A DNA stretch of 64,000 nucleotides from Acidovorax sp. (GCF_021287135.1 NZ_JAJTBB010000085.1:248001-312000), one strand, 5' to 3'; shown: positions 1 to 9,550, counted from the first letter of the stretch. Notes: generated from the sequence alone by a model not told the origin. Translations and numbers: made by a program.

Positions 1-774
1 ATCTGCCGTGGGTGGCTGCAGGTCGCTGCGGCGGCGCACGGTGAGGTAGTCAGGCTGCCAGCCCCGTGCGCGCAGTGCGTCCAGCGCCTGCGGCTCCAGC
101 GCCGGCGCGCCAGCCCCGGTGGCCTGCGCGGCCAGCCAGCGGTCGGCCAGCTGCCGCAGCGCCTGGGACAAGGCCACGGCCTCCTGGCGCTCTTCCAGGC
201 CCAGGTAGCTGTTGCGCGAGCTCAGCGCCAGGCCGTCGGCCGCGCGGCGCGTCTCGCCCGCCACGATGGCGATGGGCAGGGCGAACTGCTCCACCATCTG
301 GCGGATCACCAGCCACTGCTGGTAGTCCTTCTTGCCGAACACGGCGGTGCCGCCGGTGGCGCCCAGCACGCAGGCAAACAGCTTCATCACCACCGTGCTC
401 ACGCCCGTGAAAAAGCCGGGGCGGAACTGGCCCTCCAGCAGGTCGGCCAGCGCCGGGTCGGGCTGCACCTTGAAGGTCTGCGGCCGGGGGTACAGGTCGG
501 TTTCGCGGGGCGCGAAGAGCACGTCGCAGCCGGCGGCCTGCAGCTGGGCGCAGTCGGCCTCCCAGGTGCGGGGGTAGCTGTCGAAGTCCTCGTGCGGCAG
601 AAACTGCAGGCGGTTGACGAAGATGCTCGCCACCGTCACGTCGCCCAGCGGCTTGGCCTGGCGCACCAGGGCGATGTGCCCGTCGTGTAGGTTGCCCATG
701 GTGGGCACGAAGGCGGGGTGGCGATAGGGCGCAAGCGCGTCGCGCAGGTCGGCAAGGGTGCGGGCGATCAGCAT
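1..774 (-). CDS. panC: Pantothenate synthetase (pantoate--beta-alanine ligase), C-terminus cut by window edge
   Basis: PanC condenses pantoate and beta-alanine with ATP to make pantothenate in the cytoplasm. The minus-strand frame is open from the ATG at 774 to the left edge (258 codons), so the last residues lie outside the window. The start reads [20 protein letters not shown], followed by the family signature [16 protein letters not shown] (ATP-binding HxGH-type motif as LHDGH), then FVNRLQF and a region matching [15 protein letters not shown], all typical of PanC. The gene begins 43 bp after the panB stop on the same strand, so panB-panC is very likely one operon. The known family length is about 280 residues, so only some 20 should be missing. 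Confidence 0.95.
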   Translation of the reverse strand, partial: MLIARTLADLRDALAPYRHPAFVPTMGNLHDGHIALVRQAKPLGDVTVASIFVNRLQFLPHEDFDSYPRTWEADCAQLQAAGCDVLFAPRETDLYPRPQTFKVQPDPALADLLEGQFRPGFFTGVSTVVMKLFACVLGATGGTAVFGKKDYQQWLVIRQMVEQFALPIAIVAGETRRAADGLALSSRNSYLGLEERQEAVALSQALRQLADRWLAAQATGAGAPALEPQALDALRARGWQPDYLTVRRRSDLQPPTAD

Positions 775-817
775 GGGTGGGGAGCCGTCAGGTCAAGAAG
801 TCGTTCTGGCGCAGGCC

Positions 818-1711
818 TTACCAGGCGTGCCGTGCGTTGTCGGGGAAGTGGCCTTGCTTCACGGTCTGCACGTAGGCCTCGATGGCGCCGCGCACGCTGC
901 CCGCGTCCTGCATGAAGTTGTGCACGAACTTCGGCATCTTTCCCAGGTTCATGCCCAGCATGTCATGCAACACCAGCACCTGGCCGGCCGTGCCGTGGCC
1001 CGCGCCGATGCCGATGGTGTGGCAGTGCGGCAGCTCTGCCGTCAGGTCGGCGGCCAGCGCTGCGGGCACCATCTCCAGCACCAGCATGGCGGCGCCCGCG
1101 TCCTGCAGTGCGTGGGCGTCGCGGCGCAGCGTGCGGGCCGCGTCGTCGGTCTTGCCCTGCACGCGGTAGCCGCCCAGGGCGTGCACGGTCTGGGGCGTCA
1201 GGCCCAGGTGGGCGCACACGGGCACGCCGCGCTGCACCAGGAATTCCACGGTGGGCGCCGTCCAGCCGCCGCCTTCGAGCTTGACCATGTGGGCGCCCGC
1301 CTGCATCAGCACGCAGGCGCTGCGCAGGGCCTGCTCGGGGCTTTCGGCATAGGTGCCGTAGGGCAGGTCGGCCACCAGCCAGGCCGTGCCTTGGGCCCGC
1401 TGCAGCCCGCGGGCCACGCTGGCCGTGTGGTACGCCATGGTGTCCAGCGCCACGCCCACGGTGCTGGGCAGGCCCTGGCAGACCATGCCCAGCGAGTCGC
1501 CCACGAGGATGCAGTCCACCCCGGCCGCGTCCGCCACGGCGGCAAAGGTGGCGTCGTAGGCGGTGAGCATGGCGATTTTTTCGCCCGCTTCGCGCATCTG
1601 CGCCAGGCGCGGCAGGCTCACGGGGCGGCGCTGGGGCAGGGGCGCCGCAGGGGCGAACGTGCCGTAGGGCGTGGCGCCCGTCGCGGGGCTGGAAGGGGTC
1701 GCAGCAGTCAT
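818..1711 (-). CDS. panB: 3-methyl-2-oxobutanoate hydroxymethyltransferase
   Basis: PanB transfers a hydroxymethyl group from methylene-THF to ketoisovalerate, giving ketopantoate, the first committed step to pantothenate. The 297-residue product shows the family motifs [33 protein letters not shown] (metal and substrate binding), VKLEGG, and IGIGAG near the C-terminus. An in-frame ATG at 1831 would add 40 Arg/Pro-rich residues and would overlap the palindromic operator; the start at 1711 ([12 protein letters not shown]) is preferred because family similarity begins soon after it. It is the first gene of a panB-panC pair and is divergent from a MarR regulator. Confidence 0.95.
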   Translation of the reverse strand: MTAATPSSPATGATPYGTFAPAAPLPQRRPVSLPRLAQMREAGEKIAMLTAYDATFAAVADAAGVDCILVGDSLGMVCQGLPSTVGVALDTMAYHTASVARGLQRAQGTAWLVADLPYGTYAESPEQALRSACVLMQAGAHMVKLEGGGWTAPTVEFLVQRGVPVCAHLGLTPQTVHALGGYRVQGKTDDAARTLRRDAHALQDAGAAMLVLEMVPAALAADLTAELPHCHTIGIGAGHGTAGQVLVLHDMLGMNLGKMPKFVHNFMQDAGSVRGAIEAYVQTVKQGHFPDNARHAW

Positions 1712-1813
1712 CGAAAGTCCGGGCAGCGAAAAGGGTCGCCAGTCTATGCGATGGCACGCAGAACCCCTGCGGCGGGGGCGCGCACGGCGTGGCATGCGGG
1801 CGTCAGGGTTATT

Positions 1814-1837
1814 AACTAGTTGCGTGCGCAACTAGTT
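1814..1837. promoter_or_regulatory. Palindromic operator, MarR type
   Basis: Two perfect 11-bp arms, AACTAGTTGCG and CGCAACTAGTT, flank a 2-bp centre. The site lies between the divergent panB and marR genes, 103 bp before the panB start and 77 bp before the preferred marR start. GTTGC-N-GCAAC palindromes of this shape are typical of MarR-family operators, so autoregulation of marR is the simplest reading. Control of panB or of the downstream VOC/fumarylacetoacetase genes is inference. Confidence 0.7.
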
Positions 1838-1914
1838 GTGGCACCATGGAGCCCTGCGCCAGCCGCTGGTGCTCGCCATTTGCCGTCCCTTCTGCCCTCC
1901 GCTGGAGTTGTTGC

Positions 1915-2451
1915 ATGCCACGCCCCCCCACGCCGCCCGCCGGTGCTGCGCGCCCGGACGCCCCGGCGCCGCAGGACCTGTTTGCGGTGCCGCTGAACCG
2001 GTCGTTCACCTACCGGTTCCACCAGCTGAGCAAGCTGTCCGACCCGGTGAGCCACCAGGCTTACCTGGACGAGGCGGGGCTGTCGCTGAGCGACGGGCGC
2101 TGCCTGTCGACCATCGGTTCGTTCGAGCCGTTGTCCGTGAAGGACCTGGCGCGCCTGTCCAACCTGAACAAAAGCCAGGCCAGCCGCGCTGCGCAGGCCC
2201 TGGTCGAGCAGGGCCTGGTCGTGAAGCTGGGCGGCGAGGCCGACGGGCGCGGCGTGGTGCTCATGCTGTCGCCCGAGGGCCGGACCCGCTGGGCCGCCAT
2301 TGCGCAGCTCGTGGCGCGGCGCAACCGCGAGATCTTTGGCTGCCTGAGCGTGCGCGAGCTGGCCACCCTGGACCGCCTGCTGGACCGCCTGGTGGCGCAC
2401 AACGAGCGCGGCGCCGCTGCGGACGCGCCCGCTGACCGCCTGATGGCCTGA
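1915..2451 (+). CDS. MarR-family transcriptional regulator
   Basis: A 178-residue winged helix-turn-helix protein. After a Pro/Ala-rich N-terminus of about 20 residues comes NRSFTYRFHQLSKLSDPVS, then the recognition region LSVKDLARLSNLNKSQASRA and the wing GGEADGRGVVLMLSPEGR, the usual MarR arrangement. The start at 1915 is chosen because GGAG lies 7 bases upstream; an ATG at 1846 would add 23 residues that do not look like the family and would sit only 8 bp from the operator palindrome. It precedes the VOC and fumarylacetoacetase genes on the same strand (89-bp gap) and is likely to regulate them, itself, or both. The ligand is unknown; an aromatic acid is a reasonable guess from the neighbours. 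Confidence 0.85.
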   Translation: MPRPPTPPAGAARPDAPAPQDLFAVPLNRSFTYRFHQLSKLSDPVSHQAYLDEAGLSLSDGRCLSTIGSFEPLSVKDLARLSNLNKSQASRAAQALVEQGLVVKLGGEADGRGVVLMLSPEGRTRWAAIAQLVARRNREIFGCLSVRELATLDRLLDRLVAHNERGAAADAPADRLMA

Positions 2452-2540
2452 TGGGTTGATTGATTAATTCCCCCGGCTGCTGCGAGACCCGTGCCTCCTG
2501 CCCGGCGCCGCGCAAGGCCCTTTACCTCAAGGAGACTTCC

Positions 2541-3077
2541 ATGCTGATCCAGAAAATCCACCACGTTGCCTACCGCTGCAAGGACGCCAAGGAGACTGTC
2601 GAGTGGTACGTCAAGCACCTGGACATGAAGTTCGTGCTGGCGATTGCCGAGAACGAAGTGCCGTCCACCAAGGCGCCCGATCCCTACATGCATGTGTTCC
2701 TGGATGCGGGCGGCGGCAACGTGCTCGCCTTCTTCGAGCTGCCCAGCCAGCCGGCCATGGACCGCGACCGCAACACCCCCACCTGGGTGCAGCATCTGGC
2801 GCTCAAGGTTGACTCCATGGACACGCTGCTGGCCACCAAGGCACGTCTGGAGGCCGCGGGCATCGAGGTGGTGGGGCCGACCGACCACACCATCTTCAAG
2901 AGCATCTACTTCTTCGACCCCAACGGCCACCGCCTGGAGCTGGCGGCCGATGTGGGCACGCCCGAGATGTATGCCAAGCTCGACGAAGTGAAGTGGGACA
3001 TGCTCCAGGAGTGGAGCGAAACCCGCCGCGCCCCGCGCCACGCCGCCTGGATGCACGACGGCAGCATGGCGCAATGA
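2541..3077 (+). CDS. VOC-family (glyoxalase/extradiol dioxygenase fold) protein
   Basis: A 178-residue single-unit vicinal-oxygen-chelate protein. The two beta-alpha modules carry candidate metal ligands in IHHVAYRC (His7 or His8), WVQHLALKV (His85) and NGHRLEL (Glu133), giving the H-H-E set used by extradiol dioxygenases and related enzymes. AAGGAGA lies just before the ATG at 2541; an upstream in-frame start is not supported by a ribosome binding site. It overlaps the fumarylacetoacetase gene by ATGA, so the two are translationally coupled. The coupling suggests a step in breakdown of an aromatic ring product, but no homogentisate dioxygenase is seen here and the exact substrate cannot be told from sequence. 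Confidence 0.85.
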   Translation: MLIQKIHHVAYRCKDAKETVEWYVKHLDMKFVLAIAENEVPSTKAPDPYMHVFLDAGGGNVLAFFELPSQPAMDRDRNTPTWVQHLALKVDSMDTLLATKARLEAAGIEVVGPTDHTIFKSIYFFDPNGHRLELAADVGTPEMYAKLDEVKWDMLQEWSETRRAPRHAAWMHDGSMAQ

Positions 3078-4411
3078 GCATGGGCGCAGCACAGACGATG
3101 ACCTTGCTCAACGAAACCCACGACGCCCGGTTGCGCAGCTGGGTGGCCAGCGCCAACGCGGCGGGCTGCGATTTCCCCCTTCAAAACCTGCCGTTTGCCG
3201 TGTTCCGCCGCCGGGGCGCCAGCGAGGCCTTTCGGGGCGGCGTCGCCATCGGCGACCAGATCCTGGACCTGGCGGCAGTGGCCGCCAGCGGCGTGCTGCA
3301 GGGCCCGGCCGCTGCGGCGGCGCAGGCCGGCGCGCAAGACAAGCTCAATGCCCTGATGGCGCTGGGGCAGGGCGCCTGGAGCGCCCTGCGCCTGGCGCTG
3401 TCGCGTGCGCTGCGCGAGGGCAGCGCCCTGCAGGCCCCGCTGCAAGCCTGCCTCGTGCCCCAGCCGCAGGCCGAATACGACGTACCCGCGCGCATCGGCG
3501 ATTACACCGACTTCTACACCTCGGTGCACCACGCCACCAACATCGGCAAGCAGTTCCGGCCCGACAACCCGCTGCTGCCCAACTACAAATGGGTGCCCAT
3601 CGGCTACCACGGCCGGGCTTCGAGCATCGTCGTGTCGGGCCAGTCCTTCCACCGGCCCCAGGGGCAGACCCTGCCGCCCGGCGCCCAGGCGCCCGTGGTG
3701 GGGCCGTGCAAGCGGCTGGACATCGAGCTGGAGCTGGGCATCTTCGTGGGCGAGGGCAACGCCCTGGGGCAGCCGGTGCCCATCGCGCAGGCGGAGCAGC
3801 ATGTGTTCGGCATCTGCCTGCTCAACGACTGGTCGGCGCGCGACATCCAGGGCTGGGAATACCAGCCGCTCGGGCCGTTCCTGTCCAAGAATTTCGCCAC
3901 CACCGTCTCGCCCTGGGTGGTGACGCTGGAGGCGCTGGCGCCGTACCGCGTGGCCTTCACCCGACCCGAAGGCGACCCGGCGCCGCTGCCCTACCTGGAC
4001 TCGGACGCCAACCGCGAGCGCGGCGCGTTCGACATCCAGCTGCAGGTGGGCCTGCGCACCCCCGCCATGGCCGCGGCCGGCCAGGCGGATGCCACCCTCT
4101 GCCGCACCAGCTACCGCCACGCCTACTGGACCGTGGCGCAGATGCTCACGCACCACACCATCAACGGCTGCAACCTGCAGCCGGGCGACCTGCTGGGCAG
4201 CGGCACGCTGTCGGGCCCCACGCTGGACCAGGCGGGCGCGCTGATCGAGCTGACCAGCGGCGGCAAGAACCCCGTGCAGTTGCCCGGCGGCGAACAGCGC
4301 GTGTTCCTGGAGGACGGCGACACCGTGGTCCTGCGGGGCTGGTGCGAAAAGCCGGGCGCCGCCCGGGTGGGCTTTGGCGAGTGCTGGGGGACGGTGCTGC
4401 CGGCGCTCTGA
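3074..4411 (+). CDS. fahA: Fumarylacetoacetase
   Basis: Hydrolyses fumarylacetoacetate to fumarate and acetoacetate, the last step of tyrosine/homogentisate breakdown. The product (445 residues from the ATG that overlaps the previous stop) has the usual length of the full fumarylacetoacetase rather than the shorter FAH-domain hydrolases. Visible family motifs are DYTDFYTSVHHATNIG, NYKWVPIGYHGRASS, ELELGIFVGEGN (metal-binding Glu pair) and NDWSARDIQGWEYQPLGPF with the following FLSKNFATT. Internal Met codons a few residues later (3080, 3098) are alternative starts. The ATGA overlap couples it to the VOC gene. Regulation by the upstream MarR protein is plausible. Confidence 0.93.
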   Translation: MSMGAAQTMTLLNETHDARLRSWVASANAAGCDFPLQNLPFAVFRRRGASEAFRGGVAIGDQILDLAAVAASGVLQGPAAAAAQAGAQDKLNALMALGQGAWSALRLALSRALREGSALQAPLQACLVPQPQAEYDVPARIGDYTDFYTSVHHATNIGKQFRPDNPLLPNYKWVPIGYHGRASSIVVSGQSFHRPQGQTLPPGAQAPVVGPCKRLDIELELGIFVGEGNALGQPVPIAQAEQHVFGICLLNDWSARDIQGWEYQPLGPFLSKNFATTVSPWVVTLEALAPYRVAFTRPEGDPAPLPYLDSDANRERGAFDIQLQVGLRTPAMAAAGQADATLCRTSYRHAYWTVAQMLTHHTINGCNLQPGDLLGSGTLSGPTLDQAGALIELTSGGKNPVQLPGGEQRVFLEDGDTVVLRGWCEKPGAARVGFGECWGTVLPAL

Positions 4412-4472
4412 CCGCGGCGCACGCCGCCGCCGCCAGGACCCGCCGCGCCCAATGCGGCTATGCTCGCGCACC

Positions 4473-5345
4473 ATGACCGATGTGAGCATTGACCTAGACA
4501 ACGGCGCGGCGGTGGCCGCCCTGGCCCAGGCCGACGTGGCCCGCGCCCTGGCCGAGGACGTGGGCGCGGGCGACCTGACGGCCGGCCTGATCGACCCCGC
4601 CCGCCGCGTGCGCGCCCGCATCCTGGCGCGCGAAGCCGCCGTCATCTGCGGCGCCCCCTGGGCCGAGGCCGCGCTGCGCGCGCTGGACCCCACCGTGCAG
4701 ATCACCTGGCACGTGGCCGAAGGCCAGCGCTGCGCCGCCGACCAGGTGGTGCTGGAGATCGAAGGCCAGGCCCGGGCACTGCTGAGCGCCGAGCGCACGG
4801 CCCTCAACTTCTTGCAGCTGCTGTCGGCCGTGGCCACCAAGACGCGCACCTATGTGGACGCCGTGGCCGGCACCCGCGCCCGGATCGTAGACACGCGCAA
4901 GACCCTTCCTGGCCTGCGCCTGGCGCAAAAGTACGCGGTGCGCGTGGGCGGCGGCACCAACCACCGCATCGGCCTGCACGACGCCGTGCTCATCAAGGAA
5001 AACCACATCGCGGCCGCCGGCGGAGTGACGGCCGTGCTGCACGCTGCGCAGGCCGTGGCCGCGCAGGCGAAGTTCATCGAGATTGAAGTGGAAACGCTGG
5101 AGCAACTGGCTGAGGCGCTGGAAGCGGGCGCGAAGATGGTGCTGCTGGACAACATGCCGCTGCCCACGCTGCGCGAGGCCGTGCGCATCAATGCCGGTCG
5201 CGCGATTCTTGAAATCTCCGGCGGCGTCACGCTCGATGGCCTGCGCGAATTGGCCGAGACCGGCGTGGACCGCATCTCCATCGGCACGCTGACGAAAGAC
5301 GTGAAGGCCACCGATTTCTCCATGCGCCTGCAGGAGATTCAGTGA
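4473..5345 (+). CDS. nadC: Nicotinate-nucleotide pyrophosphorylase (carboxylating)
   Basis: Quinolinate phosphoribosyltransferase, third step of de novo NAD synthesis. The 290-residue protein carries LAEDVGAGDLTAGLI at the N-terminus, the signature TRKTLPGLRLAQKYAVRVGG followed by GTNHRIGLHDAVLIKENH, and the C-terminal barrel segment EISGGVTLDGLRELAETGVD. The ATG at 4473 gives the usual family length; upstream codons in the same frame overlap the end of fahA. nadA follows on the same strand after 110 bp, and nadB lies about 6 kb away on the other strand, so the whole quinolinate-to-NaMN route is in this window. Confidence 0.96.
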   Translation: MTDVSIDLDNGAAVAALAQADVARALAEDVGAGDLTAGLIDPARRVRARILAREAAVICGAPWAEAALRALDPTVQITWHVAEGQRCAADQVVLEIEGQARALLSAERTALNFLQLLSAVATKTRTYVDAVAGTRARIVDTRKTLPGLRLAQKYAVRVGGGTNHRIGLHDAVLIKENHIAAAGGVTAVLHAAQAVAAQAKFIEIEVETLEQLAEALEAGAKMVLLDNMPLPTLREAVRINAGRAILEISGGVTLDGLRELAETGVDRISIGTLTKDVKATDFSMRLQEIQ

Positions 5346-5455
5346 CCACCCCCTGAGCCGCTGCGCGGCGGGGCGGCCCTTGCGCGGCGTCCGCTGGCCT
5401 CGTGGGTGCCTGTGTGAAGTGCGGCTGCCGCTTTGCGAAGCAATGGAACCATGCC

Positions 5456-6574
5456 ATGACGACAGTGATTGATATTGAATACGAGCAGCCCGGCGAGGCG
5501 GCTGCGGGCGCGGTGTGCTCCACCAAGCACGCCTGGGCCCGCGTGCCGCCCGAGCCTTCGCAGGCCGAGCGCGCGGCGCTGAAGGACAAGATCCGCCGCC
5601 TGCTGAAGGAAAAGAACGCGGTGATGGTGTCGCACTACTACGTGCACCCCGACCTGCAGGACCTGGCCGAGGAAACCGGCGGCATCGTGAGCGATTCGCT
5701 GGAGATGGCCCGCTTTGGCCGCGACCACGCCGCGCAGACCCTGGTGGTGAGCGGTGTGCGCTTCATGGGCGAGACGGCGAAAATTTTGAGCCCCGAGAAG
5801 ACCGTGCTCATGCCCGACCTGGACGCTACCTGCAGCCTCGACCTGGGCTGCCCCGTGGAAGAGTTCAGCGCTTTCTGCGACGCGCACCCCGACCGCACCG
5901 TGGTGGTGTATGCCAACACCAGCGCGGCCGTGAAGGCGCGGGCCGACTGGCTCGTCACGTCCAGTTGCGCGCTCGACATCGTGGGCGCCCTGAAGGCCGC
6001 GGGCCAGAAGATCCTGTGGGCGCCCGACCGGCACCTGGGCGCGTACATCCAGCGCGAAACCGGCGCAGACATGGTGTTCTGGAACGGTGCCTGCATCGTG
6101 CACGACGAGTTCAAGGCGCTGGAGCTTACGCTGCTGAAAAAAGAGCACCCCCGGGCCAAGGTGCTGGTGCACCCCGAAAGCCCCGCGGAGGTGGTGGCCC
6201 TGGCCGACGCCGTGGGCTCCACCAGCGCCATCCTCCAGGCCGCGCGCGAGATGGCGGCCACCGAGTTCATCGTGGCCACCGACAACGGCATGATGCACAA
6301 GCTGCGCACGCTCAACCCCGGCAAGACCTTCTACGAAGCGCCCACCGCGGGCAACAGCGCCACCTGCAAGAGCTGTGCGCACTGCCCCTGGATGGCGATG
6401 AACGGCCTGGCCGACGTGGCCCGCGTGCTGGAGACCGGCGCCAACGCCGTGCACGTGGAGCCGGCGCTCATCCCCCGCGCGCGCCAGCCGATTGACCGCA
6501 TGCTGGCCTTCACCGCGGCGCTTAAAAACGGGCAGCCCACCACGCACCTGGTGCCCCATCTGGGCGCGGCCTGA
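5456..6574 (+). CDS. nadA: Quinolinate synthase
   Basis: Condenses iminoaspartate with dihydroxyacetone phosphate to form quinolinate, using a [4Fe-4S] cluster. The 372-residue product shows [52 protein letters not shown] and [17 protein letters not shown]. These hold the three cluster Cys positions expected in the family. The preferred start is the ATG at 5456; an upstream frame from 5402 adds 18 residues without family resemblance. It follows nadC and is followed at once by a dispersed repeat that runs into the start of pabBC. Confidence 0.96.
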   Translation: MTTVIDIEYEQPGEAAAGAVCSTKHAWARVPPEPSQAERAALKDKIRRLLKEKNAVMVSHYYVHPDLQDLAEETGGIVSDSLEMARFGRDHAAQTLVVSGVRFMGETAKILSPEKTVLMPDLDATCSLDLGCPVEEFSAFCDAHPDRTVVVYANTSAAVKARADWLVTSSCALDIVGALKAAGQKILWAPDRHLGAYIQRETGADMVFWNGACIVHDEFKALELTLLKKEHPRAKVLVHPESPAEVVALADAVGSTSAILQAAREMAATEFIVATDNGMMHKLRTLNPGKTFYEAPTAGNSATCKSCAHCPWMAMNGLADVARVLETGANAVHVEPALIPRARQPIDRMLAFTAALKNGQPTTHLVPHLGAA

Positions 6575-6580
6575 GAAGGA

Positions 6581-6637
6581 TGCTATTGAAATGAGAGCTG
6601 CTTGCGCTTGCTGAATAAGCGCTGGAGCCTGATTTGA
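6581..6637 (+). repeat. Dispersed palindromic repeat, copy A
   Basis: Reads TGCTATTGAAATGAGAGCTG, then a GCGCTT (6604) and AAGCGC (6617) stem, then GGAGCCTGATTTGA. It starts six bases after the nadA stop and its last base is the A of the pabBC start codon, so the repeat supplies the whole gap and would form the 5' leader of pabBC if transcription starts inside it. Confidence 0.8.
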
Positions 6638-8460
6638 TGGGTATTGCCCTGATCGACTTCGCGCAGCCGCTGCAGGGCCCGGCGGCGCCCCGGCTGCGGC
6701 ACGCGTTCGGCGCGCCGCGCCGCGTGTGGGTGGCCCGCACGCCGGCCGAGGTGCGCCCCGTGCTGGAGGCCGTGCACGCCGCCGCGCAGCAGGGGCGCTG
6801 GTGCCTGGGCTATGTGCGCTACGAGGCGGCGGCCGCGTTCGACCCCGCCCTGCGCACCCACGCGGCCGGCGGCCCGCTGGCCTGGTTTGCCGAGCACGAT
6901 GCGCCTGCGCCCTGGCCCGAGGCGGCCGATCGCAGCGGCCCGCCGGCCCAGGTGGCGTGGACCCCGGCGCTCACGCGGGCCCAGTTTGACGGCGCCCTGC
7001 AGCGCATGCAGGCCGCCATCCGCGCGGGCGAGCTGTACCAGATCAACTTCACCGCGCCGCTGCACGGCGTGCTGCAGCAGGGCGACGGCGCGGCGCTGTT
7101 CGCGGCCCTGCAGCGGGCCCAGCCCGGCGGCTACGCCGCGCACATCGACGCGGGCGGCGAGCAGGTGCTGTCGGTCTCGCCCGAGCTGTTCTTCGACTGG
7201 CGGGACGACGACCCCGCGGGCGGCCACATCCTGGCCCGCCCCATGAAGGGCACGGCGCCGCGCGGCGCCACGCCCGCGCAGGACGCAGCCCACGCCGAGC
7301 ACCTGCGCACGGCGCCCAAGGAGCGCGCCGAGAACGTGATGATCGTGGACCTGCTGCGCAACGACCTCTCGCGCATTGCGCTGCCGCACACGGTGCAGGT
7401 GCCCGCGCTGTTCCACACGGAGCCGCTGCCCACCGTGTGGCAGATGACCTCCGACGTGACGGCCCGCACGCGGCCGGGCACCACGCTGGCCGACGTGTTC
7501 GCGGCGCTGTTCCCGTGCGGCTCGGTCACCGGCGCGCCCAAGGTGCGGGCCATGCAGCTGATCCGCGAGCTGGAGGCCGCGCCCCGCGGCGTCTACTGCG
7601 GCGCGGTGGGCGTGGTGCGCCCGGCCGGGCCGCCCGGTGCGCAGGGCCGCTGCGCGGTGGCGGCCACCTTCAACGTGCCCATCCGCACCGTGGTGCTGCG
7701 CACGGCGGCGGACCGCAATGGGGCGGTAGCGGCCACCTGCGGCATCGGCAGCGGCATCACGGCCGACGCCGGGGCGCAGGCCGAGTGGCTGGAGTGGCGC
7801 CACAAGCGCGCGTTTGTTGAAAGGGCCAGCATGCCGTTCGAGATTCTGGAAACCCTGGGCCTGCACGAGGGCAAGTTCCCCCACGCCGACCTGCATGTGC
7901 GCCGCATGGGCGAGGCCGCGGCGCATTTCGGCTATGCCTTCAACGCCCACGCCGTGCGGCAGGAGCTGCAGGTGACGGCCCTGCGCCACCTGCGCGGCCA
8001 TTGGCGCGTGCGCCTGCTGCTGGCGCCGGACGGCAGCGCCCGGGCCGAGGCTTTTGCGCTGCAGCCCACGGCCGAGCCCGTGCGGCTGCAATTGGCCGCC
8101 CAGCCGTTCGAGGCCGCGCACAGCGAGTTCGTGCGCTACAAGACCACGCGCCGCGAGCACTATGCGGCCTTTGCGCCCACCACGCCGGGCGTGTTCGACA
8201 CCGTGCTGTGGAACCCGGCGGGCGAGATCACCGAGGGCACCTTCGGCAACCTGGCCGCCCAGCTCCAGGATGGCCGCTGGATCACGCCGCCGCTGTCCTG
8301 CGGCCTGCTGCCCGGCGTGGGCCGTGCGCTGGCCCTTAGCGAAGGCCGCGTGACCGAGGCCGTGCTGCGCGTGGACGACCTGCCGAGCGTGCGCGGCTGG
8401 GCGTTCATCAACAGCTTGCGCGGCTGGCTCGCGGCCGAGCTGCAGCCTGCGGCCCCGTAA
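6637..8460 (+). CDS. pabBC: Aminodeoxychorismate synthase component I fused to aminodeoxychorismate lyase
   Basis: A 607-residue bifunctional folate enzyme. Residues 1-390 or so are the chorismate-binding PabB part: LYQINFTAPLHG, ARPMKGTAPRG, ERAENVMIVDLLRNDLSRIA, FPCGSVTGAPKVRAMQLI and CGIGSGIT. The C-terminal 220 residues are a class IV aminotransferase-fold PabC lyase, seen as FEILETLGLHEGKFPHADLH, the candidate PLP lysine in VRYKTTRREHY, and GEITEGTFGNLA. Together they make p-aminobenzoate and pyruvate from chorismate, given the PabA glutaminase, which is not in this window. The ATG at 6637 is preferred over the TTG just before it. The start codon abuts repeat copy A. Confidence 0.93.
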   Translation: MGIALIDFAQPLQGPAAPRLRHAFGAPRRVWVARTPAEVRPVLEAVHAAAQQGRWCLGYVRYEAAAAFDPALRTHAAGGPLAWFAEHDAPAPWPEAADRSGPPAQVAWTPALTRAQFDGALQRMQAAIRAGELYQINFTAPLHGVLQQGDGAALFAALQRAQPGGYAAHIDAGGEQVLSVSPELFFDWRDDDPAGGHILARPMKGTAPRGATPAQDAAHAEHLRTAPKERAENVMIVDLLRNDLSRIALPHTVQVPALFHTEPLPTVWQMTSDVTARTRPGTTLADVFAALFPCGSVTGAPKVRAMQLIRELEAAPRGVYCGAVGVVRPAGPPGAQGRCAVAATFNVPIRTVVLRTAADRNGAVAATCGIGSGITADAGAQAEWLEWRHKRAFVERASMPFEILETLGLHEGKFPHADLHVRRMGEAAAHFGYAFNAHAVRQELQVTALRHLRGHWRVRLLLAPDGSARAEAFALQPTAEPVRLQLAAQPFEAAHSEFVRYKTTRREHYAAFAPTTPGVFDTVLWNPAGEITEGTFGNLAAQLQDGRWITPPLSCGLLPGVGRALALSEGRVTEAVLRVDDLPSVRGWAFINSLRGWLAAELQPAAP

Positions 8461-8686
8461 CGCCGCGGCTCCACCGCCCGCGGTTTTCCATCAACGTCTC
8501 CGCCTGGCCGGCACATCGCCGCCCTGGGCCGACAGGCCTGTGGGGCCTGTCCTACAGGATCGAGCGGCCCAGGGTTTGAACATGGACACCACACCGGCTG
8601 GCGCGGGCGCGCCGCCGGGTGGGGTGCGCGGGCTGGCGACAGCCCGCGCACCTCCCTTGCTTGTTCACGCTACCAGGAGATCTGCC

Positions 8687-9550
8687 ATGGGCTACCGCGA
8701 CACCGACGAACACCATTCCTCCTCCCGCTACAGCAGCGGCCGCGACCCGGAAGAGATGCACTTTTCCGACCGCGGCTACGCGCAGCAGCCGCCGTACCAG
8801 GACGAACAGCGCGCCTACCGGGGCGAAGGGGGCGAGCGCTCTTCGCAACAGCACCCGCAACGCGGCGGCTACGGCATGCAGCGCGGCGGCTATGAAGGCT
8901 ATGAAGAGCAGCAGCGCACTTCGCAGGGCTTTGGCGGCGCGCGCGAAGGCATGCGCCAGCCGGACCCGGCGTGGCAGGACCGGGCGGGCTTCCAGGCTGC
9001 GGGCGGCTACCGCAACGACGGCCGCAACCTGCACCTCTACCAGGACCAGGGCCAGGACCGCTGGGGCGATGGCGGCCGCGGGGGCGCGTTCGGCTTTGCC
9101 CGCGGCATGCGCCAGGGCTACGGTGGCGCACCCGGGTATGAGGGCGGGCAAGGCTATGGCGGCGGCCAGGACTTCGGCGGACCGCAGGACTATGGCAACT
9201 CGCAAGGGTATGGCGGGTATGGCGGATATGGCGGGGGCTCCGGTGCGCAGAGCTATGGCGGACAGGCGGGCCGGCAGCAACACCGCGACCCCGACTACCA
9301 CCAGTGGCGCGAGGAGCAGCTGCGCATGCTCGACGACGACTACGACTCCTGGCGCAAGGAGCGCTACCAGAAGTTCTCGGACGAGTTCAACACCTGGCGC
9401 TCCAGCCGCGCCAGCCGCGGCGGCGGCGATGCGTCCACCGGCTCGGCGCAAAAGGGCGGGGCCACGGGAACGCAGGCGGGCACCGGAAGTGCCGGCACAG
9501 CATCCACCACGGGCAGCGGAGGCGGCAAGTCCGGCAAGGATGCGGGCTGA
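8687..9550 (+). CDS. Gly/Tyr/Gln-rich low-complexity protein of unknown function
   Basis: A 287-residue hydrophilic protein with no signal peptide or membrane segment. Residues from about 60 to 205 are low complexity, dominated by G, Y, Q and R, with many GYGG/GYEG units, and look intrinsically disordered. A compact charged motif follows: DPDYHQWREEQLRMLDDDYD, then SWRKERYQKFSDEFNTWR, in which Trp-Arg/Lys pairs recur at about 20-residue spacing. The tail is Ser/Gly/Thr-rich. AGGAGA lies upstream of the ATG at 8687. The same strand carries a small Cys-rich protein and a CBS gene just downstream, which suggests a small stress-type cluster. Similar proteins occur as hypotheticals in related bacteria to my knowledge; no function can be assigned. 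Confidence 0.75.
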   Translation: MGYRDTDEHHSSSRYSSGRDPEEMHFSDRGYAQQPPYQDEQRAYRGEGGERSSQQHPQRGGYGMQRGGYEGYEEQQRTSQGFGGAREGMRQPDPAWQDRAGFQAAGGYRNDGRNLHLYQDQGQDRWGDGGRGGAFGFARGMRQGYGGAPGYEGGQGYGGGQDFGGPQDYGNSQGYGGYGGYGGGSGAQSYGGQAGRQQHRDPDYHQWREEQLRMLDDDYDSWRKERYQKFSDEFNTWRSSRASRGGGDASTGSAQKGGATGTQAGTGSAGTASTTGSGGGKSGKDAG

